64,000 nucleotides of DNA from Gammaproteobacteria bacterium (GCA_028820325.1 JAPPJO010000146.1:1-64000); one strand, 5' to 3'. Counted from the first letter of the stretch, positions 43,561 to 53,519 are shown. Notes: generated from the sequence alone by a model not told the origin. A program made the numbers and translations.

Positions 43561-43618
43561 ATGGCGATGGACTTCAGGCAGATTACGCATACTACGCATT
43601 CCGGCACGGCGGAATCTC

Positions 43619-45013
43619 ATGGCGGCACTGAGCGGACAGCGCATCGCGATCGTGGGCCTCGGGGCGAGCGGCCGGGCCGCCGCCCGGCTGGCGCTCCGGC
43701 ACGGCGGGGAGGTGCGCGTGTCGGACGACGCCCACACGCCCGCGCTGCGCGCGCACGCAGGGGAACTGGAGGCCATGGGCGCACGCGTGCGGCTCGGCGG
43801 CCACGATCAGGATCGCATCGCCACAAGCCGCCTGATCGTGGCCAGCCCGGGCATCCCGCCCGGAGCGCCTGTGCTGTCCTCCCTCGCGGCGGCGGGCAAG
43901 CGCTGGATCTCCGAGCCCGAGTTCGCGTTTCGCTTCTTCCGCAGCTCGCTGATCGCCGTGACCGGCACCAACGGCAAGACCACCACCTCCGCGCTGGCGG
44001 CCCGCATGCTTGAGGCGGCGGGGGTGTCGGTCGGCCTCGGGGGCAACATCGGCGGCGGCCTGGGTCCGCCCGCCTCGGAGCTGGCGCTGCGCGATCCGGC
44101 GCCCGAATGGCTGGTGGTAGAGATGAGCTCGTACCAGCTGGGCGCCGTGTCCCGGTTCCGCCCGGACATCGGCGTGGTCACCAACCTGTCGCCCGACCAC
44201 CTCGACCGCTATCCGAGCCGAACCGCCTACTACGCCGACAAGGCCCGGCTGTTCGCGAACGCGCGCGCCGATAGCCGCTGGGTGCTCGGGAGCGGCGTGC
44301 CGGCCGCTCTGCCCCTGGACGACGAGGTCCCGGGTGCGCGCTACCTCTTCGACGCGGACGAAGCCGCCGGGCAGCGGTCGGGCGGCCCGGACGGCGAGCT
44401 GGCCGCCTACGCGCGCGATGGCTGGCTGATGTTCGCGTTGGAGGCGGGAGAGGAGCGGGTGATGCCGGTCGCGGATGTGGCCCTGGCCGGCCGGGCGGGG
44501 CTCGCCAACACCATGGCGGCCGGGCTGGCGGCCCGCCTGGCGGGCGCCCGGACGGAAGCGATCGCCCGGGCCGCGCGGGACTTCCGTCCGCTGCCCCACC
44601 GGCTGGAGCGGGTGGTCGAGCGCGACGGCGTCCTCTGGGTGAACGACTCGAAGGCGACCAACGTGGCCGCGGCCGCAGGCGCGGTCCGGAGCTTCGACCG
44701 GCCGATCGTGCTGCTGGCCGGCGGCCAGGACAAGGGAGAGGACCTTGCACCGTTCGCCGACGCCATGCGCGGCCGGGTCCGCCGCGTGATCGTGTACGGT
44801 GATGCCCGCTTCCGCCTCGAGGAGGCGCTGGCGGGGGCCGCGTCCCTGGTTCGCGTGGACACCGGCTTCGACGCGGCGGTGCGTGCGGCCGAGCGATGGG
44901 CCCGGCCCGGCGATATCCTGCTCCTCTCCCCCGCCTGCGCGAGCTTCGACCAGTTTTCCGACTACGAAGCGCGGGGCCGCCGGTTCGCCGCGCTCGCGCG
45001 AGGGGAGGCATGA
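43619..45013 (+). CDS. murD: UDP-MurNAc-L-alanine--D-glutamate ligase MurD
   Basis: A 464-residue Mur ligase that adds D-Glu. It has an N-terminal Rossmann-like domain (IAIVGLGASGRAAARLAL), P-loop TGTNGKTTTSALAA, GGNIGGGL, VVEMSSYQL, TNLSPDHLDRY, NDSKATNVAAAAGA and LLAGGQDKGEDL. The ATG at 43619 lies 58 nt after mraY, the largest gap inside this part of the cluster, with a short direct repeat (TACGCAT) before it. Confidence 0.95.
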   Translation: MAALSGQRIAIVGLGASGRAAARLALRHGGEVRVSDDAHTPALRAHAGELEAMGARVRLGGHDQDRIATSRLIVASPGIPPGAPVLSSLAAAGKRWISEPEFAFRFFRSSLIAVTGTNGKTTTSALAARMLEAAGVSVGLGGNIGGGLGPPASELALRDPAPEWLVVEMSSYQLGAVSRFRPDIGVVTNLSPDHLDRYPSRTAYYADKARLFANARADSRWVLGSGVPAALPLDDEVPGARYLFDADEAAGQRSGGPDGELAAYARDGWLMFALEAGEERVMPVADVALAGRAGLANTMAAGLAARLAGARTEAIARAARDFRPLPHRLERVVERDGVLWVNDSKATNVAAAAGAVRSFDRPIVLLAGGQDKGEDLAPFADAMRGRVRRVIVYGDARFRLEEALAGAASLVRVDTGFDAAVRAAERWARPGDILLLSPACASFDQFSDYEARGRRFAALARGEA

Positions 45014-46204
45014 GTGCCCGCCACGGCCGCCCCCGCCTACTCCGCGTCCGGCGTGCACGACGCCCGGCCGCTCGCGGCCGCGCGTTTCGGCGGCGGGTGG
45101 GAAGGCGCGGCCGTCATGACGCTGACGCTGCTCCTGCTCTCGTTCGGGCTGGTGACCCTTTACAGCGCAAGCTCCTTCCTGGCGCAGCGGCAGGGGCTTC
45201 CGGACTACCATTTCGTCGTCCGCCAGGCCGTGGGCGCCGGCGTGGGGCTCGTGTTCCTGCTGATCTTCTCACGGATTCCCTACACCAGGTGGCGGTCGCT
45301 GGCGTGGCCCATGATGCTGGCGGCGTGGTTGCTGCTGGTCTTCATCATCCTCCCGGGCACCGAGTCCTTCGCCCCGGAGCGGAACGGGGCGCGCCGCTGG
45401 CTGCAGGTGGGCCCGGCTGGTTTCCAGCCGTCGGAGGCGGCCAAGCTGGCGATCCTGGTGTGGACAGCGGTCATGGCGGTGAAGAAGCAGGATCGATTCC
45501 GGAGCCTCACGCGCGGCCTCGGCCCCTTCCTCCTGATCTGGGCCGCCATGCTGGTGCCCGTCCTTCTGGAGCCGGACTTCTCCACAGCGGCCCTGATCGC
45601 GATGCTCGGCTGCATCATCGTGTTCGCGGCGGGCGCGCGCGTCGGGCATTTCGTCTTCCTGGGACTGCTCGCCACGCCGGCAATCGTGTACCAGTTCGCC
45701 ACGGATTTCCGTTTCAGGCGCCTCATCGTCTTCCTGAACCCGGGATCGCACACCACCGGCGCCGGATACCAGGTGGATCAGTCGCTGATCGCGATCGGCT
45801 CCGGGGGGATCGGCGGGGTAGGGTTCGGGGAGGGACAGCAGAAGTTCGGATTCCTTCCCGAGGCGCACAACGACTTCATCTTCGCCCTGATCGGGGAGGA
45901 ATGGGGACTGATCGGCGTGGCCGTGCTGGTCTGCGCCTACGTCGCCCTGATCGTGATCGGCTTCCGCATCGCCCGCCGCGCGGCCGATCTGCTGGGAGAG
46001 CTGCTGGCGGTCGGCTGCACCAGCCTCATCGCCCTGCACGCGTTCCTCCACATGGGCGTCAATCTGAGTCTGCTGCCGGCGACCGGGCTCCCGCTGCCCC
46101 TGATCTCGGATGGGCGCTCCAACCTGGTGATCACCCTGGCCGCGATCGGTATCCTGCTGTCCGTGGCCCGGGGCATCCCTCCGGGTCCGAGGCCGGCTCC
46201 ATGA
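45014..46204 (+). CDS. ftsW: Septal peptidoglycan glycosyltransferase FtsW
   Basis: A 396-residue SEDS-family polymerase that works with FtsI. About ten membrane segments; LVTLYSASSFLAQRQG, EPDFSTAALIAMLG and QSLIAIGSGGIGGVGFGEGQQKFGFLPEAHNDFIFA are family blocks. The usual PFLSYGGSS-like loop reads LPLISDGRSN here. The start is GTG at 45014, directly after the murD stop. A RodA identity is less likely given the cluster. Confidence 0.93.
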   Translation: MPATAAPAYSASGVHDARPLAAARFGGGWEGAAVMTLTLLLLSFGLVTLYSASSFLAQRQGLPDYHFVVRQAVGAGVGLVFLLIFSRIPYTRWRSLAWPMMLAAWLLLVFIILPGTESFAPERNGARRWLQVGPAGFQPSEAAKLAILVWTAVMAVKKQDRFRSLTRGLGPFLLIWAAMLVPVLLEPDFSTAALIAMLGCIIVFAAGARVGHFVFLGLLATPAIVYQFATDFRFRRLIVFLNPGSHTTGAGYQVDQSLIAIGSGGIGGVGFGEGQQKFGFLPEAHNDFIFALIGEEWGLIGVAVLVCAYVALIVIGFRIARRAADLLGELLAVGCTSLIALHAFLHMGVNLSLLPATGLPLPLISDGRSNLVITLAAIGILLSVARGIPPGPRPAP

Positions 46205-47361
46205 CCAGGCGGGAGCCGGGCGTGGTCGTCTTCTCCGGCGGCGGCACCGGGGGGCATTTCTACCCCGCGCTCGCGCTCGCCCGTGCGCTCGCGGCGATGA
46301 GACCCGACATCCGTCCGTTCTTCGTCGGCTCGCGCCGTGGCGTGGAGGCGCGCGTGCTCCCGGACTGTGGCCTCGACTATGCGCTGGTGGACGTGGAGGG
46401 ACTGGACCGCCGGCACCTCTGGAACAACGCCCTGGTGATGCAGTCGCTCCTCGGGAGCGTCCTCGACGTCTTCGACACCTTCCGGCGGCTGCGGCCCGAG
46501 CTGGTGGTGGTCACCGGCGGATACGCGTGCGCACCGTCGGGGCTGGTGGCCGCCTGCATGGGCATTCCCCTGGCGCTTCAGGAGCAGAACAGCCTGCCGG
46601 GCGTCACCACACGCCTGCTCAGCCGCCACGCGGCTCAGATCCATCTCGCGTGGCCGGAGGCGAAGCAGGCGATTCCGCGCCGGGCGCGCAACCGGGTGGT
46701 GGTGAGCGGGAATCCGGTGCGCCCCCCTGAAGGAATCGGGCGCGGTGAAGCGCGCGGTCGCTTCGGGCTGGGGGCGGACGGGCGGGTCGCCCTCGTGGTG
46801 GGAGGCAGCCAGGGGTCGGCGGTGCTGAACCGGCGCATCCTCGAAGCCGTGCTCGACGCGCCGGAGCGCCCGGAGGGCTTTCAGCTTCTCTGGGCCAGCG
46901 GCCCGGCGCACTTCTCCGCGATGTCGCGGGAACTCGCGCGGGCCGGATCGCCGGACTGGGTGCGGCTGGTACCGTACATCGACGACATGCCGGGCGCGCT
47001 CGCCGCGGCGGACCTGGCGGTGAGCCGGGCGGGGGCGATGGCCACCTCCGAGTTCCTCGTGCACGGGCTGCCGGCGATCCTGCTTCCGCTTCCCACCGCG
47101 GCCGAGGATCACCAGACCCGCAACGCCGGGGCGCTCGCAGAAGCGGGCGTGGCGCTGCACCTGCCCGAGCGCGAAACGGACGCGCTCGCCCTCTGGGCGG
47201 CCATGACGGACCTCGCGCGCGACGACCGCCGCATGGCGTCGATGGCCCGGGCGGCCCGCGCGCGCGCCCGGCCGGACGCGGCCGCCGACATCGTCACGGC
47301 GCTCGCCGGGCTGCTCCCGCGCGGGCCGCGGTCGGTGACCGTTTCGGGGGAGGCCGCGTGA
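46201..47361 (+). CDS. murG: Lipid II synthase MurG
   Basis: A 386-residue GT-B glycosyltransferase that adds GlcNAc to lipid I at the inner face of the membrane. FSGGGTGGHFYPALALA, GVEARVLPDCGLDY, VTGGYACAPSGLVAACMG, LQEQNSLPGVTTRLLS, VGGSQGSAVLNRRI and SRAGAMATSEFLVHGLPAILLPL are visible. The SRAGA block is followed by the expected E in SEFL. It starts in the ftsW stop (ATGA). Confidence 0.95.
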   Translation: MTRREPGVVVFSGGGTGGHFYPALALARALAAMRPDIRPFFVGSRRGVEARVLPDCGLDYALVDVEGLDRRHLWNNALVMQSLLGSVLDVFDTFRRLRPELVVVTGGYACAPSGLVAACMGIPLALQEQNSLPGVTTRLLSRHAAQIHLAWPEAKQAIPRRARNRVVVSGNPVRPPEGIGRGEARGRFGLGADGRVALVVGGSQGSAVLNRRILEAVLDAPERPEGFQLLWASGPAHFSAMSRELARAGSPDWVRLVPYIDDMPGALAAADLAVSRAGAMATSEFLVHGLPAILLPLPTAAEDHQTRNAGALAEAGVALHLPERETDALALWAAMTDLARDDRRMASMARAARARARPDAAADIVTALAGLLPRGPRSVTVSGEAA

Positions 47362-48761
47362 GCGCCCGCAGCCTGCGCGACCGCGCACGCGAGGGCACGG
47401 TGCACTTCATGGGCATCGGCGGTGCGGGCATGTGCGCGCTTGCCGAGCTCTTCCACCGCTCCGGCTACCGGGTGACCGGCTGCGACCTGCGGCGCGACCT
47501 GAGCGCGCGGTCGCTCGAGGCCCTGGGCATTCCCGTTGCCGCCGGCCACTCCGCCGATCACCTGGATGGCGTCTCCGCGGTCGTGGTCTCTTCCGCCATC
47601 AGCCCGTCCAACCCGGAGGTGCGCGCGGCGCGCGAGCGGGGCATCCCGGTGGTCAAGCGGGCGGAGGCGCTCGGGCAGTGGGTCAACCCGGGAACGGTCG
47701 TGGCGGTGGCCGGGACGCACGGCAAGACCACCACCACCGCGCTCGCCACCGAGATCCTGGCGGCGGCCGGCCGGGACCCCACAGGGGTCGTCGGAGGAAG
47801 GGTCGCGGGGTGGGAGGGCAACCTGCGCTACGGACGCGGCGACCTGTTCGTGGTCGAAGCCGACGAGTACGACCGCTCCTTCCACCACATCACGCCCCGC
47901 ACGGCCCTGGTCACCAATCTGGAGGCCGATCACCTCGACACCTACGGGAACCTCGCAAGTCTGCGCGAGGCGTTCCGTACCTTCGTGGACGCGGTGCCCG
48001 CGGACGGCACGGTATGCGCCTGTGCGGACGATCCGGGAGCGTCGAAACTGCTTGCGGGCCTCGGCGCGCGCACCTGCACCTATGGCTTCCGCGCGGGCGC
48101 CCAGCTGCGGGCGACGCGGGTGCGCACCGGTCCCGGCGGAGCCCGGGCGCGCATCTTCGAGGATGGTCGGGATCGGGGCGAGCTGTCGATCCGCCTCCCG
48201 GGCGCGCACAACCTGCTCAACGCCCTGGCCGCAGCCGCGGCCGCGCGCCGGATGGGCGTCGCGTGGAGCGACATCCGCCGGTCGCTGGCGGAGTTCCGCG
48301 GGGTGCGCCGCCGCTTCGAGCGGCTCGGCCGCGAGCGCGGGGTGACCGTGGTGGACGACTACGCACACCATCCCACCGAAATCGCGGCGGCGATCGCGGC
48401 AGCGCGCGGCAGCTTCCCCGGAGCCCGCCTGGTGGCCGTTTTCCAGCCTCACCTGTTCTCGCGTACGCGCGATTTTGCCGCCCAGCTCGGTGCGGCCCTT
48501 GCCGCGGCGGACCGGATCTGGGTCTCGGACATCTACCCCGCGCGCGAAGCGCCCATCCCCGGCATCACCGGCGAACTCGTGTGCGACGCGGTGACCGCGG
48601 CGCGGGGAGAGGGTGGGCGCTACCACCCGGACCTGAGCACGCTTCCCGCCGCCTTGGCCGGCACCCTTCGCGCCGGGGACGTATGCCTCACCCTGGGCGC
48701 CGGCTCGATCGAGTCGACCGGTCCTGCGCTCCTTCGCCGCCTGGGAGGGCACGATGCGTAA
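47358..48761 (+). CDS. murC: UDP-MurNAc--L-alanine ligase MurC
   Basis: A 467-residue Mur ligase that adds the first residue, L-Ala. HFMGIGGAGMCALAELFHRSG, VVVSSAISPSNPEVRAARERG, P-loop AGTHGKTTTTALATEIL, VVEADEYDRSFHHITP, NLEADHLDTY and VVDDYAHHPTEIAAAI are diagnostic. The start GTG overlaps the murG stop (GTGA). murB, often next to murC, is missing here; the following gene is ftsQ. Confidence 0.95.
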   Translation: MSARSLRDRAREGTVHFMGIGGAGMCALAELFHRSGYRVTGCDLRRDLSARSLEALGIPVAAGHSADHLDGVSAVVVSSAISPSNPEVRAARERGIPVVKRAEALGQWVNPGTVVAVAGTHGKTTTTALATEILAAAGRDPTGVVGGRVAGWEGNLRYGRGDLFVVEADEYDRSFHHITPRTALVTNLEADHLDTYGNLASLREAFRTFVDAVPADGTVCACADDPGASKLLAGLGARTCTYGFRAGAQLRATRVRTGPGGARARIFEDGRDRGELSIRLPGAHNLLNALAAAAAARRMGVAWSDIRRSLAEFRGVRRRFERLGRERGVTVVDDYAHHPTEIAAAIAAARGSFPGARLVAVFQPHLFSRTRDFAAQLGAALAAADRIWVSDIYPAREAPIPGITGELVCDAVTAARGEGGRYHPDLSTLPAALAGTLRAGDVCLTLGAGSIESTGPALLRRLGGHDA

Positions 48762-49509
48762 GCTGCTCGCGTTTGCGGTTCCCGTGATGCTCGCGGCCGC
48801 CACGCTGGCCGCCCTGGGCGACCGTCGCGACATTCTCGCGCACTTCGCGAGATTCCACGTCTCCGCCGTGGAAGTGCGGGGTGCCCGCTATCTCGACGCC
48901 GAGGAGATCCGCCAGTGGATTCCGGTCTACGAGGACGAGCGCGGGGGAGCACGGTCTCTGGAGGGACGCCTGCGCACACACCGGTTGATCGAGGAGGCCA
49001 CGGTCAGGTCCCTGCCCGGCGACACCGCGGAGATCGTCATCCAGGAGCGCCAGCCGGTGGCCCTGGTGGCGACCCCGGCCCTGAATCCCGTCGATCCCGC
49101 CGGTGAGTACCTGCCCATCGATCCCGCCCTGCATCGGCTCGACCTGCCCATCCTTCGTCCCATGGAGCCCCCGAGCGGCTCGCTGACGGTCACCGAGCAC
49201 CAGCAGATCCAGGCCATGGCCGCGGAGTTGCATCGTCTGGGCGAGCTTCATCCCGACTTCGCGCGCTCCGTATCGGAAATCGCCTGGACCCCGCAGGGCA
49301 CTCTGACGGCCCGCTTCTCGGAAACCGGGGCGGCGCTCCATTTCCAACCTCCGCTGAGCGTCCGGCGTCTGCGCGAAGGGCTTGCGGCTCTGGCCGACGC
49401 CGTCCCGCGGGCCCCGGAACGAACGGTCACCGTGGCCGACCTCCGCTTCAGCGATCAGGTCGTCGTGACGCACGCGTCAACGGGCGAGCCGGGCAACGCG
49501 AGGAGATGA
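48754..49509 (+). CDS. ftsQ: Cell division protein FtsQ/DivIB
   Basis: A 251-residue bitopic division protein. A membrane anchor (LLAFAVPVMLAAATLAAL) is followed by a POTRA-like domain beginning FHVSAVEVRGARYLDAEEI and the FtsQ region (RPVALVATPALNPV-like strands, YLPIDPALHRLDLPIL). The ATG lies 8 nt inside murC and the stop overlaps ftsA. It connects FtsL/B to the rest of the divisome. Confidence 0.85.
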   Translation: MRKLLAFAVPVMLAAATLAALGDRRDILAHFARFHVSAVEVRGARYLDAEEIRQWIPVYEDERGGARSLEGRLRTHRLIEEATVRSLPGDTAEIVIQERQPVALVATPALNPVDPAGEYLPIDPALHRLDLPILRPMEPPSGSLTVTEHQQIQAMAAELHRLGELHPDFARSVSEIAWTPQGTLTARFSETGAALHFQPPLSVRRLREGLAALADAVPRAPERTVTVADLRFSDQVVVTHASTGEPGNARR

Positions 49510-50741
49510 AGATGGCTTCTCATCTGGTTGCGGGGCTGGATATCGGCGCGACGCGCACCACCGCCGTCATCGCGGAGATAAGGGGCCAGTATCCGGCCCA
49601 CTGGATCGAGGTCCTGGGTCTCGGGCAGGTGCACACCAACGGCGTGCACCGGGACGTCGTGCAGGATGTCGAGGAGATGACCGAGCGCGTGGCCAAGGCG
49701 GTGCGCGAAGCCGAGCTCATGGCGGGCTGCACCGTTTCCAACGTCTATGTCGGCATCAGCGGCGACCAGGTGCAGACCTTCCCCTCGCACGGCGTCGTCG
49801 CCATCTCCTCGAGGGAGGTGTCGGCCGACGACATGGCGCGCCTGCACGTGGTGGCGCGCGCCGTTGCGCTGCCCCACGACCGCGAGCTGCTGCACACGGT
49901 CCCGCAGAACTACACGGTCGACAACAACTCCGGGATTCTGCATCCGGTCGGCATGCCGGGCACGCGCCTGGAGTCGGAGGTCTACCTGGTTACCGGAGCC
50001 TCCGCGATCGCGAACAACATCCGCAGCGCCGTCTCCCGGGCGGGCTATCGGGTGGAAAAGCTCATCCTGGAGCCCCTGGCCGCCGCCCGCGCCGTGCTGA
50101 GGGAGGACGAGAGGGAGATCGGGGTCGCGGTGCTGGATCTGGGCGGAGCCACCAGCCAGATGGCGATTTTCGTCGACGGAAGGCCCTACTACACGGACAT
50201 GCTGCCGACCGGGGGCGTCGCACTGACCTGGGATCTGGTCCAGCATCTTCACATACAGCACGAAGAGGCGCGCCGGGTGCTGGAGAACCACGGTTGCGCC
50301 CTGGCCGAACTCGTGGGGTCCAGGGACATGATCGAAATCCCCGGGCCCACGCCTTCGAGACCTCGTCGCATCGGCCGGGCCACGGTCGCGGACGCCCTCG
50401 AGAACCGGCTGACGGCGATCGTCGCCTGGTGTCAGCGGGAGCTGAATGCGCGGGAGCTGATCGCCCCGCTGGGGACGGGAGTCGTCCTCACCGGCGGCGT
50501 TGCCGCCCTCGACGGTATCGGCGAGTTGGTGCAGAGGATGCTGGGGACGCCGGTTCGCGTCGGCACCCCTGGCGCAGGCGTAAGCGGGTTGGCCGACTCG
50601 ATGAACCGCTCTCGGCTCTCCACGGTCGTCGGAGTGGCGCAATACGGAGCCGACCGCTTCGCCAAGACGGGGCAGGGGGCGCTTGCCCACACCCCTGGAA
50701 TGGTCGGAAGGGTTGGTGCCTGGCTCAAGGAGTTTTTCTGA
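49506..50741 (+). CDS. ftsA: Cell division protein FtsA
   Basis: A 411-residue actin-like ATPase that tethers FtsZ to the membrane. HLVAGLDIGATRTTAVIAEI (phosphate 1), SNVYVGISGDQVQTFPSHGVV, VLDLGGATSQMAIF (phosphate 2), GVVLTGGVAALDGIGELVQ (adenosine) and the C-terminal amphipathic tail VGRVGAWLKEFF are seen. The ATG overlaps the ftsQ stop. Confidence 0.95.
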   Translation: MKMASHLVAGLDIGATRTTAVIAEIRGQYPAHWIEVLGLGQVHTNGVHRDVVQDVEEMTERVAKAVREAELMAGCTVSNVYVGISGDQVQTFPSHGVVAISSREVSADDMARLHVVARAVALPHDRELLHTVPQNYTVDNNSGILHPVGMPGTRLESEVYLVTGASAIANNIRSAVSRAGYRVEKLILEPLAAARAVLREDEREIGVAVLDLGGATSQMAIFVDGRPYYTDMLPTGGVALTWDLVQHLHIQHEEARRVLENHGCALAELVGSRDMIEIPGPTPSRPRRIGRATVADALENRLTAIVAWCQRELNARELIAPLGTGVVLTGGVAALDGIGELVQRMLGTPVRVGTPGAGVSGLADSMNRSRLSTVVGVAQYGADRFAKTGQGALAHTPGMVGRVGAWLKEFF

Positions 50742-50832
50742 GCACACAGCGGGACCGGGCGGCGGACGTTTCGTGCCGCGCCCGGCGCAAGCACGGGAAT
50801 GGGAAGACATCCATCCAGCAAGGAAGGAGACA

Positions 50833-52095
50833 ATGACGATCATCGACTACGACGAGAAGAAGACAGGCCCGACGTTCGTCTTCGACGAAAGCGAGACCCC
50901 CAGCGCCTGCATGAAGGTGGTGGGCTGCGGTGGCGCCGGCGGCAACGCGGTCAACCGGATGGTCGATGAGAACCTCCTGGGCGTGGAGCTCATCGCCGCG
51001 AACACGGATGCCCAGGCGCTGCGTCAGTCGAGGGCGTCGATCTGCATCCAGATCGGGAAGAAGCTGACGCGCGGCCTCGGCGCGGGGGCCCGTCCCGAAA
51101 TCGGGCGCCAGGCCATCCACGAGAACGCCGAGGAGGTGACCCGGGCGATTCAGGGGGCCGACCTGGTCTTCATCACCGCCGGCATGGGCGGCGGGACGGG
51201 GACCGGAGCCGCTCCCATCATCGGCCGCTTCGCCAAGGAAATGGGTGCGCTCACCATCGGCATCGTCACCCGGCCCTTCTCGTTCGAGGGCAGGAAACGC
51301 CTCCGGCAGGCCGAGCAGGGCCTCGAGGAGCTGCGCAAGGCGGTGGATACGGTGATCGTCGTCCCCAACGACCGCATCATGACCGTGGTCGGCAAGGGGA
51401 CCAGCTTCCAGGACGCCCTGAAGAAGGCCGACGAGATTCTCCTGCACGCCACCCAGGGCATCAGCGACCTCATTCGGGTCGCCGGCGAGGTCAACGTCGA
51501 CTTCGCCGATGTGCGCACGGTAATGGCCTGCGGCGGCGGAGCCCTCATGGGGTCCGGTTTCGGGGATGGGGAACACAGGGCCGAGGAAGCGGCCCGCAAG
51601 GCCATCTCCTCTCCGCTTCTGGGCGACGTGTCCCTCAAGGGCGCCCACGGGGTGCTGATCAACATCACGGGCGGAATGGATCTCGCCATTGACGACGTGA
51701 CCAGGATCTCTAGTATCATTCAGGAAGAGGCCGGCAACGATGCCGAGATCATCTTCGGCGCGGTCCACGATCCCAAGCTGCAGCAGGGCGTGAGGGTCAC
51801 GGTGATAGCCACGGGGTTCGGCAACGGATCCGAAAAACCCGGCGCCCTGCGGCCGGAGATGGCGAGCAACGGCGCCCCCTCCGGATTGGACCGGAGACCG
51901 TCGCCGATCCCGTCCCCGCGGCTGGCGCGGGCGGCCGCACGGCAGGCGGCGGCAGTCACAGGCAGAAGTTCGGCGAGCATGAACAAGACTCCCAGTACCC
52001 CCACGCCGGTGCAGCCCCGGAAGCGCCAGCGCGTCATCGTTCGCGGGCCGGTCGATATCCTTGACCTGCCGACCTTCGTGACGCTGGCCCGGTGA
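50833..52095 (+). CDS. ftsZ: Cell division protein FtsZ
   Basis: A 420-residue tubulin-like GTPase that forms the Z ring. VVGCGGAGGNAVNRMVDENL, AANTDAQAL, GMGGGTGTGAAPIIG (tubulin signature), TRPFSFEGRKR and NVDFADVRTVM are present. A ~75-residue variable linker leads to the C-terminal peptide DILDLPTFVTLAR, the docking site for FtsA. The ATG at 50833 has AGGAAGGAG upstream. The 3' end overlaps the M23 peptidase gene (GTGA). Confidence 0.96.
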   Translation: MTIIDYDEKKTGPTFVFDESETPSACMKVVGCGGAGGNAVNRMVDENLLGVELIAANTDAQALRQSRASICIQIGKKLTRGLGAGARPEIGRQAIHENAEEVTRAIQGADLVFITAGMGGGTGTGAAPIIGRFAKEMGALTIGIVTRPFSFEGRKRLRQAEQGLEELRKAVDTVIVVPNDRIMTVVGKGTSFQDALKKADEILLHATQGISDLIRVAGEVNVDFADVRTVMACGGGALMGSGFGDGEHRAEEAARKAISSPLLGDVSLKGAHGVLINITGGMDLAIDDVTRISSIIQEEAGNDAEIIFGAVHDPKLQQGVRVTVIATGFGNGSEKPGALRPEMASNGAPSGLDRRPSPIPSPRLARAAARQAAAVTGRSSASMNKTPSTPTPVQPRKRQRVIVRGPVDILDLPTFVTLAR

Positions 52096-53519
52096 CGTTT
52101 GTGGGAGGAGCGGATCGGGGCAGGTCCAGGCAGGCGCCGGACGGGCATGGCGACGGGCGTGGTGGAGGCAGCAGCGGGATGCTGCGCGTGGCGGCGGATC
52201 GGAGAGTCGCGGTGGCGGCGGCCATCGTGTCGGCGGTCGTGGGGCTGGGGGCGACTGCATGGCTCGCCTCCGGCAGGTCCGTGACCTACGATGCCGGTAC
52301 CCTGCCCTCCGTCGCGGCCGCGCCCCCGCAAGTGGCGGAGCGAGTCAGTCTGCGGCGCGGCCAGACGCTGGGTTCGCTCTTGCTCGCCGCCTCCCTCTCG
52401 ACCAATGACCGGGTCGACCTGCTGGAGGCCTTCGGGGAGCCGGCCAATCCTCGCCGGCTCGTTGCGGGCACACCGGTAACCTACTGGAGAGACCGCCGCG
52501 ACGGTGTGTTGACGGCGGTGGAAGTGGGGCTCAGCCCGGACTCGGTCATGTACCTGGACCGGGCCGCGGAGGGCTGGACCTCGCGCATGATGCGAACTCC
52601 GGTCGTGACCGACACGGTCTTCTTCGAGGGAACCATCCGCTCGAGTCTCTGGATGGCCGTGATGGGGAACCCGTCGCTTCAGTTCATGCCCGCCGGCGAC
52701 CGCGCCAAGCTCCTGGACGGTCTCGACCGGATCTTCCAGTGGGAGGTGGACTTCCACCGGCAGGTTCAGCCGGGCGATTCCTACCGCGTCGTCCTGGAGC
52801 GCGCCGTCCGCCCCGACGGATCCATGAGAGGCAACGGACGCATCGTGACCGCGGAGTTCGTCAACCGGGAAACCCCTTTTCGGGCATTCTGGTTCGATGC
52901 CTCGGGGGATGGCGAGGGGGCTTACTACGATCCCGAGGGGAGGTCGGTGCAGCGGCAGTTTCTTCTCAAGCCGCTGGAGTACCGCCGGATCTCTTCGCGC
53001 GTGCAGAGCGCCCGCTTCCACCCCGTATTGCGAACATGGCGGGCCCACAACGGCGTCGACTACGCCGCCAACGTCGGCGTTCCGGTCATGGCGACCGCCG
53101 GCGGGGTGGTCACCCACCGCGGCTGGAGCGGCAGCTACGGCAACCTGGTGGAGATCCGGCACAGCAACGGCTTCGTGACGCGCTACGCGCACCTGAGCGG
53201 CTTCGGCGCCGGCGTGGCGGCGGGAGCGCGGGTGAGACAGGGCCAGACGATCGGGTACGTAGGCATGACGGGGCTGGCAACCGGACCGCATCTCCACTAC
53301 GAGTTGCGCCGGAACGGCCGGGTCGAAGATCCCCTGGACATCCGCACCCCTCCGGGAGATCCCATTCCGGACGCGATGTGGCCCCTGTGGGAGGAGCAGC
53401 TTGCCGAGGGCAGCGCGCTTCTCGCCAGCCCGGCGTTCCTGCCAGGCCGGGCCTTGCCGGGCGCTTCCGTAGTCGCGGAAGGAGCCGAGGGCGGGGCAGA
53501 GCCCCAGGACGACCAGTGA
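52092..53519 (+). CDS. M23-family peptidoglycan endopeptidase (MepM-like)
   Basis: A 475-residue envelope protein. A disordered Gly-rich head is followed by a membrane anchor (about 38-58, VAVAAAIVSAVVGLGATAWLA), a LysM/opacity-like region (VSLRRGQTLGSLLLAASLS), a mid domain, and the M23 zinc peptidase domain (about 300-410) with HNGVDYAANVGVPVMATA (H and D ligands) and GPHLHYELRRNG. It would cut peptidoglycan cross-links. The start GTG overlaps the ftsZ stop; an ATG at 52179 would drop the head. Coupling to ftsZ suggests a role in septal wall splitting. Confidence 0.9.
   Translation: MTFVGGADRGRSRQAPDGHGDGRGGGSSGMLRVAADRRVAVAAAIVSAVVGLGATAWLASGRSVTYDAGTLPSVAAAPPQVAERVSLRRGQTLGSLLLAASLSTNDRVDLLEAFGEPANPRRLVAGTPVTYWRDRRDGVLTAVEVGLSPDSVMYLDRAAEGWTSRMMRTPVVTDTVFFEGTIRSSLWMAVMGNPSLQFMPAGDRAKLLDGLDRIFQWEVDFHRQVQPGDSYRVVLERAVRPDGSMRGNGRIVTAEFVNRETPFRAFWFDASGDGEGAYYDPEGRSVQRQFLLKPLEYRRISSRVQSARFHPVLRTWRAHNGVDYAANVGVPVMATAGGVVTHRGWSGSYGNLVEIRHSNGFVTRYAHLSGFGAGVAAGARVRQGQTIGYVGMTGLATGPHLHYELRRNGRVEDPLDIRTPPGDPIPDAMWPLWEEQLAEGSALLASPAFLPGRALPGASVVAEGAEGGAEPQDDQ

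Noticed and set aside
41014..43776. A 920-codon minus-strand frame opposite murF and mraY
   Set aside because: Shadow of two clear Mur-pathway genes; no ribosome site or motifs.
44896..46200. In-frame extension upstream of murG
   Set aside because: It is an out-of-frame reading of murD and ftsW; MurG's family N-terminus begins at 46201 with an ATGA overlap.
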